24,488 nucleotides of DNA from Betaproteobacteria bacterium UBA5582 (GCA_002425245.1 DILW01000024.1:1-24488), one strand, 5' to 3'. Numbered from the stretch's first letter, positions 1 to 7,315 are shown. Translations and numbers: made by a program. The notes: generated from the sequence alone by a model not told the origin.

Positions 1-282
1 GGCAACGTCCGCCAGTTGCAGAACGTGATTTTCCGGGCGGTGACGATGACCGAAGGCAGCGTCATCAAGGCCGGCGACCTCGAACTGGCGCAGGAAGCAA
101 CCCCGGCACTGCCCGGCGAGAGCGGCGATTTCGCCAGCCTGGAAGCGGCCGTCGCCGATTTCGAAAAGAACCTGCTGCAGCGCCTGTACCGCGAATTCCC
201 GTCCAGCCGGCGCCTGGCCCAACGCCTGAACACCTCGCACACGGCCATCGCCAAGCGCCTGCGCCGCTACGGCATTTCATGA
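1..282 (+). CDS. TyrR-like sigma-54-dependent activator, C-terminal fragment
   Basis: Only the last 93 codons are present; the gene begins before the window. The fragment opens with GNVRQLQN, the end of the AAA+ domain of sigma-54 activators (usually GNVRELxN). After a short linker comes a helix-turn-helix (roughly the last 45 residues) ending in SSRRLAQRLNTSHTAIAKRLRRYGI. This matches the TyrR-type C-terminal DNA-binding domain more closely than the Fis-type helix-turn-helix of NtrC or NifA. Proteins of this kind usually control aromatic amino acid or related catabolic genes. The sensory N-terminus is not visible, so the ligand cannot be named. The TGA stop is at 280-282. I do not think it is NifA, because the helix-turn-helix is the wrong type. 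Confidence 0.8.
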   Translation, partial: GNVRQLQNVIFRAVTMTEGSVIKAGDLELAQEATPALPGESGDFASLEAAVADFEKNLLQRLYREFPSSRRLAQRLNTSHTAIAKRLRRYGIS

Positions 283-287
283 AAAAA

Positions 288-324
288 CGGGGGCGGCTGT
301 AAGTTTTTCGCCCCCGGCGCCGAC
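288..324 (+). promoter_or_regulatory. Inverted repeat with candidate ECF sigma promoter upstream of doxX
   Basis: An 8-bp perfect inverted repeat (CGGGGGCG at 288-295, CGCCCCCG at 309-316) encloses a 13-nt loop ending in five T. TGTAAG at 298-303 followed 17 nt later by CGAC at 321-324 resembles an ECF-type -35/-10 pair (GTAA..., CGTC-like). This could mean self-regulation of the doxX-sigma-anti-sigma set. It could instead simply be the terminator of the upstream activator, although no T-tract follows the 3' arm. Confidence 0.3.
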
Positions 325-352
325 CAAAGGAAAACCCTTCCGGAGTCGACGC

Positions 353-865
353 ATGTTCAAAACACTGATCACCCCCATCCACCGCCTGCTCGCCGGCCTC
401 GACCTGATCGGCCTGTGGCTCGGCCTGCTCGCGCTGCGCATCGTGCTCGGCTGGGAATACTTCGAAGCCGGGCGCGAAAAATTCCTCGGCGACAACTGGT
501 TTGCCGATATCCAGGACCGTTTTCCCTTCCCGTTCAACCTCGTGCCGCCCGAAATCAGCTGGCAGATGGCCACCTGGCTCGAGCTGATCGGCGGCATCGC
601 GCTGGTCCTCGGCCTGGCCACGCGCTTCTTCTCGCTGTCGCTGATCGTCCTCACCGTCGTCGCCATCCTCAGCGTGCACTGGCCGGAAAGCTGGCAGACG
701 CTGGGCGAACTGCTGCAGGGCTACGCAATCAGCGACGACGGCCACGGCAACTACAAGCTGCCTGCGATCTTCCTCGCCATGCTGCTGCCGCTGGTCTTGC
801 AGGGCCCCGGCCGGCTGTCGGTGGACCATTGGCTGCGCCGCCGGACGACGGCGGGCGGCGCTTGA
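353..865 (+). CDS. DoxX family membrane protein
   Basis: A 170-residue, strongly hydrophobic protein with about four membrane segments. It resembles DoxX/DoxD-family inner-membrane proteins: LGWEYFEAGREKF near residues 33-45 is the usual N-terminal signature, and WLELIGGIALVLGLATRF near 79-96 is the conserved second helix. Family members are often linked to redox or oxidative-stress functions, but the reaction is not settled. ATG 353 has GGAG about 9 nt upstream. The stop overlaps the likely TTG start of the following ECF sigma gene, and a zinc-finger anti-sigma gene follows that. DoxX genes are often found in such sigma/anti-sigma sets, so it is probably a member of this small regulon. Confidence 0.85.
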   Translation: MFKTLITPIHRLLAGLDLIGLWLGLLALRIVLGWEYFEAGREKFLGDNWFADIQDRFPFPFNLVPPEISWQMATWLELIGGIALVLGLATRFFSLSLIVLTVVAILSVHWPESWQTLGELLQGYAISDDGHGNYKLPAIFLAMLLPLVLQGPGRLSVDHWLRRRTTAGGA

Positions 866-1485
866 GCTACCATGCCCCATATCCGCAGCCGACCGGGGAG
901 CCTGCCATCATCGATAACGCCTTCGTCGAACACGTCCGCCGCGACATGCTGGCCTTCGCCCAACTCCAGTTGCGCGACGCGGCGCTGGCCGAGGACGCCG
1001 TCCAGGACGCGCTGACCGCCGCGCTGACCGGCGGCAAGGACTTCGCCGGCCGCTCGGCGCTGAAGACCTGGGTGTTCGGCATCCTGCGCCACAAGATCGT
1101 CGACCTGATCCGCCAGCAGTCACGAACGACGCCGATCTCCGCCTTCGGCGACGACGAGGACAGCCTGGACCAGGCCTTCGACAGCCTGTTCAAGGAAAAT
1201 GCCCACTGGCAACCGGCGCACCGCCCGGCCGCCTGGGGCGACCCGGAAGCCTCGCTGCGCGACAAACACTTCTGGGCCGTCTTCGACGCCTGCCTGACCC
1301 ACCTGCCCAAGAACACCGCGCGCGTTTTCATGATGCGCGAATTCCTCGAACTCGATACCGGCGAGGTGTGCACCGCCGCCGGCATCAGCACCAGTAACTG
1401 CCACGTAATCCTGCACCGTGCCCGCAGCGCCCTGCGCGGCTGCCTCGAGAAAAGCTGGTTCCTCGCCGGAGAACGCCCATGTTGA
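862..1485 (+). CDS. ECF-like RNA polymerase sigma factor
   Basis: About 207 residues if it starts at TTG 862, which overlaps the doxX stop (TTGA). Region 2 is recognisable as FAQLQLRDAALAEDAVQDAL followed by LKTWVFGILRHKIVDLIRQ. Region 4 runs from LTHLPKNTARVFMMREF through GISTSNCHVILHRARSALR. Length and motifs fit the small sigma-70 subfamily that is paired with zinc-finger anti-sigma proteins. The start is uncertain. The first in-frame ATG (946) would cut into region 2. The ATG at 872 is out of frame. GGGGAG at 895-900 lies upstream of ATC codons at 907 and 910, which would be unusual starts. The 3' end overlaps the anti-sigma gene by 7 nt, indicating translational coupling. Confidence 0.85.
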   Translation: MSYHAPYPQPTGEPAIIDNAFVEHVRRDMLAFAQLQLRDAALAEDAVQDALTAALTGGKDFAGRSALKTWVFGILRHKIVDLIRQQSRTTPISAFGDDEDSLDQAFDSLFKENAHWQPAHRPAAWGDPEASLRDKHFWAVFDACLTHLPKNTARVFMMREFLELDTGEVCTAAGISTSNCHVILHRARSALRGCLEKSWFLAGERPC

Positions 1486-1697
1486 GCTGCAAGGACGCCA
1501 CCCGCCGCATGTCGGAAGCCGAAGACCGCGAGCTTGCCCTGTCCGAACGCCTCGAACTCGGCATGCACCTCGCCCTGTGCAAGGGCTGCCGCAACTACCA
1601 GCAGCACCTGCACGTCCTGCGCGAGGCATGCCGGGGATATCGGGACGAACTGACAGGCGATGAGCCCCGGGCGGAAGCGGATTCGGGCGAGCGCTGA
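1479..1697 (+). CDS. Zinc-finger anti-sigma factor
   Basis: A 72-residue protein with the zf-HC2 type pattern: Cys4, then H30-x3-C34-x2-C37 (MHLALCKGC). Such small zinc-binding proteins hold their partner ECF sigma factor inactive until a stress signal disturbs the zinc site. No membrane segment is visible, so this would be a cytoplasmic sensor-inhibitor. The ATG at 1479 lies inside the end of the sigma gene (7-nt overlap), typical of a sigma/anti-sigma pair made in fixed ratio. The C-terminal 20 residues are acidic and probably disordered. Confidence 0.8.
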   Translation: MLSCKDATRRMSEAEDRELALSERLELGMHLALCKGCRNYQQHLHVLREACRGYRDELTGDEPRAEADSGER

Positions 1698-1755
1698 ACG
1701 TCATTTTTGTGGCATGCTTTCGTCGTCAACAACCCACAAAATAACGGAGGAAACC

Positions 1756-2139
1756 ATGAAACTGCTTACCGGGCTGATTGCCCTGTCGCTCTGCGCCGCC
1801 CCCCCCGCTATTGCCCAACAAGCCGCCCTGGTCGGCAACTGGACGGCGAAATGGGAAACCAACGGTCGCCCCTATGAAGCCAAACTGAAACTGACCGAGC
1901 AAGGCGGCACCTGGAACTCCTCGGCAAAAAGCCGCCGCGACGCCTGCGTCGGCATCGAAGCACCGGTCGAGACCAACTACGTCTCCGACGACGAAATCAC
2001 CATGAACCTGGCCTTCTCCAAGACGCTGCAAGGCTGCACCGACGTTCTGCTGCGCCTGAAGAAAACCGGCGACAACACCCTGACCGGCGCCCGCGACGTC
2101 GGTTCGATCAAGGCCGAGATCGTGTTGACGCGGGATTGA
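1756..2139 (+). CDS. Small secreted protein of unknown function
   Basis: 127 residues beginning at ATG 1756, which has a clear GGAGG 6-7 nt upstream. The first 20 residues (MKLLTGLIALSLCAAPPAIA) form a classical signal peptide with an AIA-Q cleavage site, so the mature protein of about 107 residues is probably periplasmic. It looks like a small beta-rich domain (VGNWTAKWETNGRPYEAKLKL resembles a lipocalin-like opening strand) with two cysteines (in DACVG and QGCTD) that could form a disulfide. I do not recognise a named family. It stands alone after the sigma/anti-sigma pair and could be one of its targets, but I see no promoter that proves it. Confidence 0.75.
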   Translation: MKLLTGLIALSLCAAPPAIAQQAALVGNWTAKWETNGRPYEAKLKLTEQGGTWNSSAKSRRDACVGIEAPVETNYVSDDEITMNLAFSKTLQGCTDVLLRLKKTGDNTLTGARDVGSIKAEIVLTRD

Positions 2140-2235
2140 AACGGGCAGGCGCGAACACTTGGGCGGGTTTTCAGGAACAAACCCCGGGCCCACCAGTCCA
2201 ACCCGGCGTCATTACCATGAACGGGAGATGTCGCC

Positions 2236-2628
2236 ATGCAGAATCTGTCCCATTGGGAACGTAGTTACAGCGTCGGCAACTGGATGCTCGACAACCAGCA
2301 TCGCAACATCCTCATCCTCTGTCAGCAAACCCTGGACCGGATCGCCGATGAGTTGTCCTTCAACTCGGTGGGCAAGGAGTTGCTGGTGGTCACCACCGAG
2401 CATTTCGCCGCCGAGGAAAAAGTCCTCGAAATGACGGGCTACGCCGGCTTTGCCAAGCACCGCGAGGAGCACCGGCGCTGCCTGGCGGCGCTGGAGAAGC
2501 AGTTCGCCGACGCCCACGCCGGCTTGATCACAACGAAATCCCTGAGCGAATACCTGCCGCGCTGGTGTATCGGCCACATCATGGAGTCGGATCGCCAGTT
2601 CACGCCCTTCATCCAGCGCCTGCACTGA
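2236..2628 (+). CDS. Bacteriohemerythrin
   Basis: A 130-residue single-domain hemerythrin, an O2-binding four-helix protein with a non-haem di-iron site. All seven iron ligands are visible: H22 (DNQH), H56-x3-E60, H75-x3-H79, and H114-x4-D119. Start ATG 2236 has GGGAG about 9 nt upstream. Nothing in the 96-bp upstream gap resembles a NifA or sigma-54 site, unlike the second hemerythrin at 11986-12357. Such proteins are thought to store, deliver or sense oxygen in microaerobic bacteria. A role in protecting nitrogenase is possible here but not shown. Confidence 0.93.
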   Translation: MQNLSHWERSYSVGNWMLDNQHRNILILCQQTLDRIADELSFNSVGKELLVVTTEHFAAEEKVLEMTGYAGFAKHREEHRRCLAALEKQFADAHAGLITTKSLSEYLPRWCIGHIMESDRQFTPFIQRLH

Positions 2629-2653
2629 AGCGCTCGACAACCCTATCCAGGGC

Positions 2654-2677
2654 GCGCGATTCCCGGGACAATCGCGC
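2654..2677 (+). terminator. Hairpin after the hemerythrin gene
   Basis: Arms GCGCGATT (2654-2661) and AATCGCGC (2670-2677) pair perfectly over 8 bp around an 8-nt loop. The hairpin lies 26 nt after the hemerythrin stop and 23 nt before the next start. There is no T-run, so it may be a weak or Rho-assisted terminator or an mRNA-stabilising structure. Confidence 0.35.
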
Positions 2678-2700
2678 CTCTGACTTGCCCCGTCTCGCCC

Positions 2701-3234
2701 GTGCCCACCGCCTACCTCGCCGGCTACCCGCCCAACCTGACCGAACCGGTCGCCCGCCTGCTTGAGCAGGGGCGCCTGGGCGAGGCCTTGCGCAAGAAGT
2801 ATCCGGAGCCGCACGCGGTACGCACCGACCGCGCCTTGTACGATTACGTACAGGACTTGCGTGGCGAGTTCCTGCGCAATACGCCGCAGCCGAGCAAGAT
2901 CGTTTTCGACGGCAAGCTGCAGTCGGTCGGCCGGGCGCTGGGCACGCACACCCGTGTGGCGCGGGTGCAGGGCGGCAAGTTGAAGACCAAGCATGAAATC
3001 CGGATTGCCGCCGTCTTCCGCGAGGCGCCGCCGGAATTCCTGCGCATGATCGTCGCCCACGAACTGGCCCACCTCAAGGAAGCCGTGCACGACAAGGCCT
3101 TCTACCAGTTGTGCCGGCACATCGAGCCGGATTATCACCAGCTGGAATTCGATCTGCGTGTCTATCTCTGCCACCTTGCTGCCGGCGGTGAGGGTTTGTG
3201 GCCGGCGATGTCCGGTTTGCGACATCCGGCCTGA
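2701..3234 (+). CDS. YgjP-like zinc metallopeptidase-fold protein
   Basis: 177 residues from GTG 2701; no better in-frame start is visible and there is no strong ribosome-binding site. The metal site is H120-E-L-A-H124-x5-H130 (VAHELAHLKEAVHDKAFY), followed by CRHIEPDY. This is the arrangement of the YgjP / M48-like (WLM-related) family, here lacking any signal peptide and so probably cytoplasmic. The precise substrate in bacteria is not firmly established. The last 26 bp carry the NifA site for the downstream nifB promoter, so the two genes sit unusually close without being co-regulated in an obvious way. Confidence 0.8.
   Translation: MPTAYLAGYPPNLTEPVARLLEQGRLGEALRKKYPEPHAVRTDRALYDYVQDLRGEFLRNTPQPSKIVFDGKLQSVGRALGTHTRVARVQGGKLKTKHEIRIAAVFREAPPEFLRMIVAHELAHLKEAVHDKAFYQLCRHIEPDYHQLEFDLRVYLCHLAAGGEGLWPAMSGLRHPA
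3209..3224 (+). promoter_or_regulatory. NifA upstream activator site for nifB
   Basis: TGTCCGGTTTGCGACA fits the NifA consensus TGT-N10-ACA exactly. It lies 63 bp upstream of the -24 element of the nifB promoter and inside the 3' end of the YgjP-like gene. It shares the pattern TGTC-N7-CGACA with three other sites in the window. Confidence 0.85.
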
Positions 3235-3256
3235 CAGCACAACCGAACAAACACCA

Positions 3257-3269
3257 CAACCCATTGATT
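3257..3269 (-). promoter_or_regulatory. IHF-binding site in the nifB promoter
   Basis: Read on the minus strand this is AATCAA-TGGG-TTG, an exact fit to the IHF consensus WATCAA-N4-TTR. It lies between the NifA site and the sigma-54 promoter, where IHF bends DNA to bring NifA to the polymerase. Confidence 0.75.
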
Positions 3270-3287
3270 TATTGAGATATAAACGAC

Positions 3288-3302
3288 TGGCACAGCGATT
3301 GC
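3288..3302 (+). promoter_or_regulatory. Sigma-54 (-24/-12) promoter of the nifB operon
   Basis: TGGCAC-N5-TTGC (TGGCACAGCGATTGC) is a perfect match to the RpoN consensus with correct GG-N10-GC spacing. The -12 element lies 37 bp before the nifB GTG. With the NifA and IHF sites upstream, this predicts NifA-dependent transcription of the operon running to draG. Confidence 0.95.
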
Positions 3303-3339
3303 TGAAGAGACTCCGAACAGTTTTCATGGAGCCTTCATC

Positions 3340-4842
3340 GTGGAACTTCCCGTCATCAGCAATAACGCACCTGCCGCCGAAGGCGGTGGCTGTTCTTCCA
3401 GCGGTTGCGGCAGTGCGCCGGATGCCCTGGCCCACCTGCCGGACCACATCCGGGCCAAGGTGCAGGACCATCCCTGCTATTCGGAACAGGCGCACCACTA
3501 TTTCGCCCGCATGCACGTCGCCGTGGCGCCGGCCTGCAACATCCAGTGCAATTACTGCAACCGCAAGTACGACTGCTCGAACGAGTCCCGCCCGGGCGTC
3601 GTCTCCGAACTGCTGACGCCGGACCAGGCGATCAAGAAGGTGCTCGCGGTGGCCGCCGAGATTCCGCAGATGACGGTACTCGGCATCGCCGGACCGGGAG
3701 ACCCCCTGGCCAACCCGGGCCGCACTTTCGACACTTTCCGCCAGCTCTCCGAGAAGGCCCCGGACATCAAGCTGTGCGTGTCGACCAACGGGCTGTCCCT
3801 GCCCGAGCACGTCGACGAAATCGCCAAGCACAACATCGACCACGTGACGATCACCATCAACTGTGTCGATCCGGAAGTCGGCGCCAAGATCTATCCGTGG
3901 ATCTACTGGCAGAACAAGCGCATTTTCGGCATCGAAGGCGCGAAGATCCTCATCGAACAGCAGCAGAAAGGTCTGCAGATGCTGACCGAGCGCGGCATCC
4001 TGGTGAAGGTCAATTCGGTGCTGATCCCCGGCATCAATGACCAGCACCTCAAGGAAGTCTCGAAGATCGTCAAGGAAAAGGGCGCCTTCCTGCACAACGT
4101 CATGCCGCTGATCGCCGAGGCCGAACACGGCACCTACTACGGCATCATGGGCCAGCCGGAACCGACCCAGGAAATGCTGCAGGAACTGCAGGACGCCTGT
4201 GCCGGCGACATGGCGATGATGCGCCACTGCCGCCAGTGCCGCGCCGACGCGGTCGGCTTGCTCGGCGAGGACCGCGGCGACGAGTTCACGATGGACAAGA
4301 TCGACGTCATGGACATCGACTACGAAGCCGCCATGGTCCGCCGCAAGCAGGTGCACGACGAGATCATCGACAAGCTGGAAGCCGAACGCGGCGTCGCCAA
4401 GCCGAAGCCAACCGACATTCCCGAAGGTTCGCGGCCGGTGCTGATGGCGGTGGCCGGCAAGAACGGCCTGGTCGCCGAACACTTCGGTCATGCCCGCGAG
4501 TTCCTGATCTACGAGGCTTCGCCGAGCGGCGTGCGCTTCATCAGCCACCGCAAGACCGAGCTTTACTGCGGCGGCATGGACGCCTGCGGCGACGGCGACC
4601 TGGTCGAGGCGGGCGGCAGCGAATCGCTGCTTGATCGCAACATCCGGATTCTGTCCGGCTGCGAGGTCGTGCTCTGCTCCAAGGTCGGCTACGAGCCCTG
4701 GGCCAAGCTGGAAGCCGCCGGCATCGCGCCGAACGGCGAACACGCGATGGAGCCGATCGAGGACGCCGTCATGGCGGTGTACAAGGAAATCGCGGCGACC
4801 GGCAAATTGCTGCCGCAAGCCGACTCTCTGAAGGTGGCGTAA
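3340..4842 (+). CDS. nifB: Nitrogenase cofactor biosynthesis protein NifB
   Basis: 500 residues. NifB is the radical SAM enzyme that builds NifB-co, the 8Fe-9S-carbide precursor of FeMo-cofactor. The radical SAM cluster motif is C66-x3-C70-x2-C73 (CNIQCNYC), preceded by the conserved HPCYSEQAHHYFARMHVAVAPA. AGPGDPLAN and the MPLIAEAEHGTYYGI / RHCRQCRADAVG stretches are typical NifB cluster-binding segments. The last 130 or so residues (from about RPVLMAVAGKNGLVAEHFGHA) form the NifX-like domain found in long NifB proteins of proteobacteria. Start is GTG 3340 with GGAG 8 nt upstream; the ATG at 3326 is out of frame. The next gene starts directly after the TAA stop. Confidence 0.98.
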   Translation: MELPVISNNAPAAEGGGCSSSGCGSAPDALAHLPDHIRAKVQDHPCYSEQAHHYFARMHVAVAPACNIQCNYCNRKYDCSNESRPGVVSELLTPDQAIKKVLAVAAEIPQMTVLGIAGPGDPLANPGRTFDTFRQLSEKAPDIKLCVSTNGLSLPEHVDEIAKHNIDHVTITINCVDPEVGAKIYPWIYWQNKRIFGIEGAKILIEQQQKGLQMLTERGILVKVNSVLIPGINDQHLKEVSKIVKEKGAFLHNVMPLIAEAEHGTYYGIMGQPEPTQEMLQELQDACAGDMAMMRHCRQCRADAVGLLGEDRGDEFTMDKIDVMDIDYEAAMVRRKQVHDEIIDKLEAERGVAKPKPTDIPEGSRPVLMAVAGKNGLVAEHFGHAREFLIYEASPSGVRFISHRKTELYCGGMDACGDGDLVEAGGSESLLDRNIRILSGCEVVLCSKVGYEPWAKLEAAGIAPNGEHAMEPIEDAVMAVYKEIAATGKLLPQADSLKVA

Positions 4843-5133
4843 ATGGCACTGCAGATTACCGAATCCTGCGTCAATTGCTGGGCTTGCGTCGATGTCTGTC
4901 CGAACGACGCCATCTACCAGCCAGATCGCGACGAAGCACCGCACTTCCTGATCAGCGCGGACAAATGCACCGAATGCCTGGGCGACCATGCCGATCCGCA
5001 ATGCGCCGCGATCTGCCCGATCGAGATGGCCATCGTCAATGAACTGGGCGAGTTCCTCAACCCGCCCGGCTCGCTGACCGGCATCCCGATCGAAAAACTG
5101 AAGGAATTCGGACTCTGGCGGGAAGCGGCCTGA
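4843..5133 (+). CDS. nif-associated 2x[4Fe-4S] ferredoxin (FdxN type)
   Basis: A 96-residue ferredoxin with two 4Fe-4S sites: C9-x2-C12-x2-C15-x3-C19-P and C42-x2-C45-x8-C54-x3-C58-P. The eight-residue loop in the second site is typical of FdxN-like ferredoxins found next to nifB. Those are known in several diazotrophs to donate electrons to nitrogenase or to NifB. The ATG abuts the nifB stop with no gap, so translation is coupled. The role as electron donor for NifB-co synthesis is inferred from the position and family. Confidence 0.93.
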   Translation: MALQITESCVNCWACVDVCPNDAIYQPDRDEAPHFLISADKCTECLGDHADPQCAAICPIEMAIVNELGEFLNPPGSLTGIPIEKLKEFGLWREAA

Positions 5134-5209
5134 GAGACGCCTCGCCAGACCTCCGGTCGCACCCCACCCCCAACGGCCCCTTTGACTCCATAACCAGGAA
5201 CCCACCCGC

Positions 5210-5677
5210 ATGGCCACCATCACCTTCTACGAAAAACCCGGCTGCAAGGGCAACCTGCGCCAGAAAACCCTGCTCGCCGCAGCCGGTCACACGGTCCAGG
5301 CGAAGAGCCTGAAAACCGAGGCCTGGAGCGCCGAACGGCTGCTCCAGTTCCTTGGCAAGCTGCCGGTCGCCCGCTGGTTCAACCCGGCTGCCCCGGCGAT
5401 CAAGAGCGGCCAGCTGGTGCCCGAGAACATCAGCTTCGAGCACGCCCTGCAGTTGCTGCTGGAGAACCCGTTGCTGATCCGCCGCCCGCTGATGGAAGTC
5501 GGCGAGGAACGCATGGTCGGCTTCGACCCCGCGGCCGTCGACGCCTGGATCGGGCTCAACGGCGTCGAGCTGCCGGCCGGCAACATCGAGGCCTGTGTGC
5601 ACGGACCGGAGGGCCATGGCAGCTGCGGCAGCCACGAGCACGACGAGGAAGAACATGCCGGTTGCGGGACTCACTGA
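5210..5677 (+). CDS. Nitrogenase-associated ArsC/Spx-fold protein with His/Cys-rich tail
   Basis: 155 residues. The first 115 or so form a thioredoxin-like ArsC/Spx domain (ITFYEKPGCKGNLRQKTLLAAAGH, later LLIRRPLMEVGEERMVGFD) of the 'nitrogenase-associated protein' family seen in nif clusters. Cys12 is the only cysteine in the arsenate-reductase position. Residues from about 129 to the end are very rich in His, Cys, Glu and Gly (CVHGPEGHGSCGSHEHDEEEHAGCGTH in two overlapping pieces), which suggests metal binding. No biochemical role is established to my knowledge. Delivery or buffering of Fe or Mo for cofactor assembly is a guess from context. The 3' end overlaps the next gene by 23 bp. Confidence 0.88.
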   Translation: MATITFYEKPGCKGNLRQKTLLAAAGHTVQAKSLKTEAWSAERLLQFLGKLPVARWFNPAAPAIKSGQLVPENISFEHALQLLLENPLLIRRPLMEVGEERMVGFDPAAVDAWIGLNGVELPAGNIEACVHGPEGHGSCGSHEHDEEEHAGCGTH

Positions 5678-6926
5678 CGGCGCTGTCGAGATTGCACCGG
5701 GCGTCCACTGGGTGGGCGCCCTCGACCCGCATCTGCGTTCCTTCGACATCATCCTGAAAACCGCCAACGGCACCAGCTACAACAGCTATGTCGTGCGCGG
5801 CGAGAGGGGTGTGGCGGTCATCGACACGGTCAAGGAAAGCTTCGCCGAGACCTTCTTCACCCGGCTCGAATCGGTAGCCCGTTACGACGAAATCACCACC
5901 ATCGTCCTCAACCACCTCGAACCGGATCACAGCGGCGCCCTGCCCGAGCTGCTCAAGCGCGCGCCGCAGGCCAAGGTGTACCTGTCCAGCCGCGCCCAGA
6001 TGATGTTGAAGGCGCTGCTCAAGCCGAGCGGCGAAAAGCCGCCCGAATACATCCCGGTTACTACCGACGACGAAGTCGACCTCGGCGGGCGCACCCTGCG
6101 CTTCCTGCACACGCCCTACCTGCACTGGCCGGACACCCAATGCACCTATCTGGTCGAGGACGGCATCCTGTTCTCCGGCGACATCTTCGGCTGCCATTTC
6201 TGCGACGCACGGCTGTTCAACGACCGGGTCGGCGACTTCCGCTTTTCCTTCGAGTACTACTACGCGCACATCATGCGCCCCTTCCGCGAGCACGTGCTCG
6301 ACGCGGTGGCGCTGATCGAACCGCTCGAACTGAGCACCCTGTGCCCGGCGCACGGCCCCATCCTGCGTACCCAGCCGCGCGACTACCTGCACCGCTACCG
6401 CGAACTGGCGACGCCGCGCCTGTTCAACGAAGCGCACGGCGAGAAGACGCTGGTCGTCTTCTACATCTCGGCCTACGGCAACACCCGGCGCATGGCCGAG
6501 GCGCTCGCCGCCGGTGCCGAGCGCATCGAGGGCGTGCGCGTCTCGCTGTACGACCTCGAAGGCGGCGAAGCCGGCGTGTTCACCGACCTGATCGAGGAAG
6601 CCGACGGCCTCGCCTTCGGCAGCCCGACCATCAACGCCGACGCAGTCAAGCCGGTGTGGGACGTGCTCTCGTCGCTGACCACGGTCAACGTCAAGGGCAA
6701 GCTCGGTGCCGCCTTCGGCTCCTACGGCTGGAGCGGCGAAGCGGTACGGCTGATCGAGGATCGCTTGCGCGGACTCAAGCTGCGGGTGCCGGTAGAGGGT
6801 CTGCGCATCAAGCTCGTCCCCGACACCGGCGAACTCGACGCCTGCCGCGACCTCGGCGAACAACTGGCGCGCCACCTGACCGGCCGTCTGGAAACCCGCG
6901 TCATCGACATGGCCGAACTGGCCTGA
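5655..6926 (+). CDS. Flavo-diiron protein (FprA / rubredoxin-oxygen oxidoreductase family)
   Basis: 423 residues from ATG 5655, which has GAGGAA just upstream. Start codons further upstream in the same frame would read through the preceding gene. The N-terminal metallo-beta-lactamase-like domain carries a complete di-iron site: H87-x-E89-x-D91-H92, H157, D176 and H233. The C-terminal flavodoxin-like domain begins near residue 262, with an FMN phosphate loop at ISAYGNTRRMAEA and an aromatic loop at GSYGWSGEA. The family reduces O2 to water (or NO to N2O) using electrons from rubredoxin or ferredoxins. It lies between nif ferredoxin genes in the nifB operon, so a role as oxygen scavenger for nitrogenase, fed by a neighbouring ferredoxin, is plausible. 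Confidence 0.93.
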   Translation: MPVAGLTDGAVEIAPGVHWVGALDPHLRSFDIILKTANGTSYNSYVVRGERGVAVIDTVKESFAETFFTRLESVARYDEITTIVLNHLEPDHSGALPELLKRAPQAKVYLSSRAQMMLKALLKPSGEKPPEYIPVTTDDEVDLGGRTLRFLHTPYLHWPDTQCTYLVEDGILFSGDIFGCHFCDARLFNDRVGDFRFSFEYYYAHIMRPFREHVLDAVALIEPLELSTLCPAHGPILRTQPRDYLHRYRELATPRLFNEAHGEKTLVVFYISAYGNTRRMAEALAAGAERIEGVRVSLYDLEGGEAGVFTDLIEEADGLAFGSPTINADAVKPVWDVLSSLTTVNVKGKLGAAFGSYGWSGEAVRLIEDRLRGLKLRVPVEGLRIKLVPDTGELDACRDLGEQLARHLTGRLETRVIDMAELA

Positions 6927-6942
6927 ACCAGGAGAAAAAGAA

Positions 6943-7230
6943 ATGCCCAAAGCAAAAGTCACCTTCCAGGACATCGGCGTCGCCGTCACCGTTCCCGCCG
7001 GCACCCGGCTCATCGAAGTTTCGGAAAAGGTCGGCGCCGGCATCACCTACGGCTGCCGCGAAGGCGAATGCTGCACCTGCCTGACCAAGGTGATTGAAGG
7101 CGGCGAGAACCTCGCCCCGCCCAGCGTCCTGGAAGACCAGGTACTGAAGGACAACATGGCCCCGCGCGGCCACCGCCTGGCCTGCCAGGCCCAGATTCTC
7201 GGCGGCGAAATCGTCGTCAAGCCCGCCTGA
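6943..7230 (+). CDS. [2Fe-2S] plant-type ferredoxin
   Basis: 95 residues with one 2Fe-2S site: C38-x4-C43-x2-C46 and C81 (RLACQAQ), plus an extra Cys44 next to a ligand. The sequence GCREGECCTCLTKVIEGGENL resembles the small ferredoxins encoded in nif clusters of Azoarcus-like and purple bacteria. GGAG lies 9 nt before ATG 6943. It sits 16 bp after the flavo-diiron gene and could be its electron donor or part of cluster assembly; the sequence does not decide which. Confidence 0.9.
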   Translation: MPKAKVTFQDIGVAVTVPAGTRLIEVSEKVGAGITYGCREGECCTCLTKVIEGGENLAPPSVLEDQVLKDNMAPRGHRLACQAQILGGEIVVKPA

Positions 7231-7315
7231 GTGACCCGACAAGATTAAAAGCAAAGCTTCACCCCGACAACAACAGAGAAACCCCGCTAACCCGCTCAAG
7301 TAAAAAGGAAACAGC

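Noticed and set aside
1..282. The first fragment as NifA
   Set aside because: Its helix-turn-helix is of the TyrR type (TSHTAIAKRLRRYGI), not the NifA/Fis type.
872..874. ATG near the start of the ECF sigma gene
   Set aside because: It is out of frame with the sigma protein.
2165..2184. GGGTTT/AAACCC inverted repeat after the small secreted protein gene as a terminator
   Set aside because: Only 6 bp of stem and no T-run; too weak to call.
2212..5223. A 1003-codon open frame on the minus strand opposite the hemerythrin, YgjP-like and nifB genes
   Set aside because: It is antisense to clearly recognised genes, has low-complexity His/Asp/Val-rich translation typical of GC-rich shadow frames, and shows no domain.
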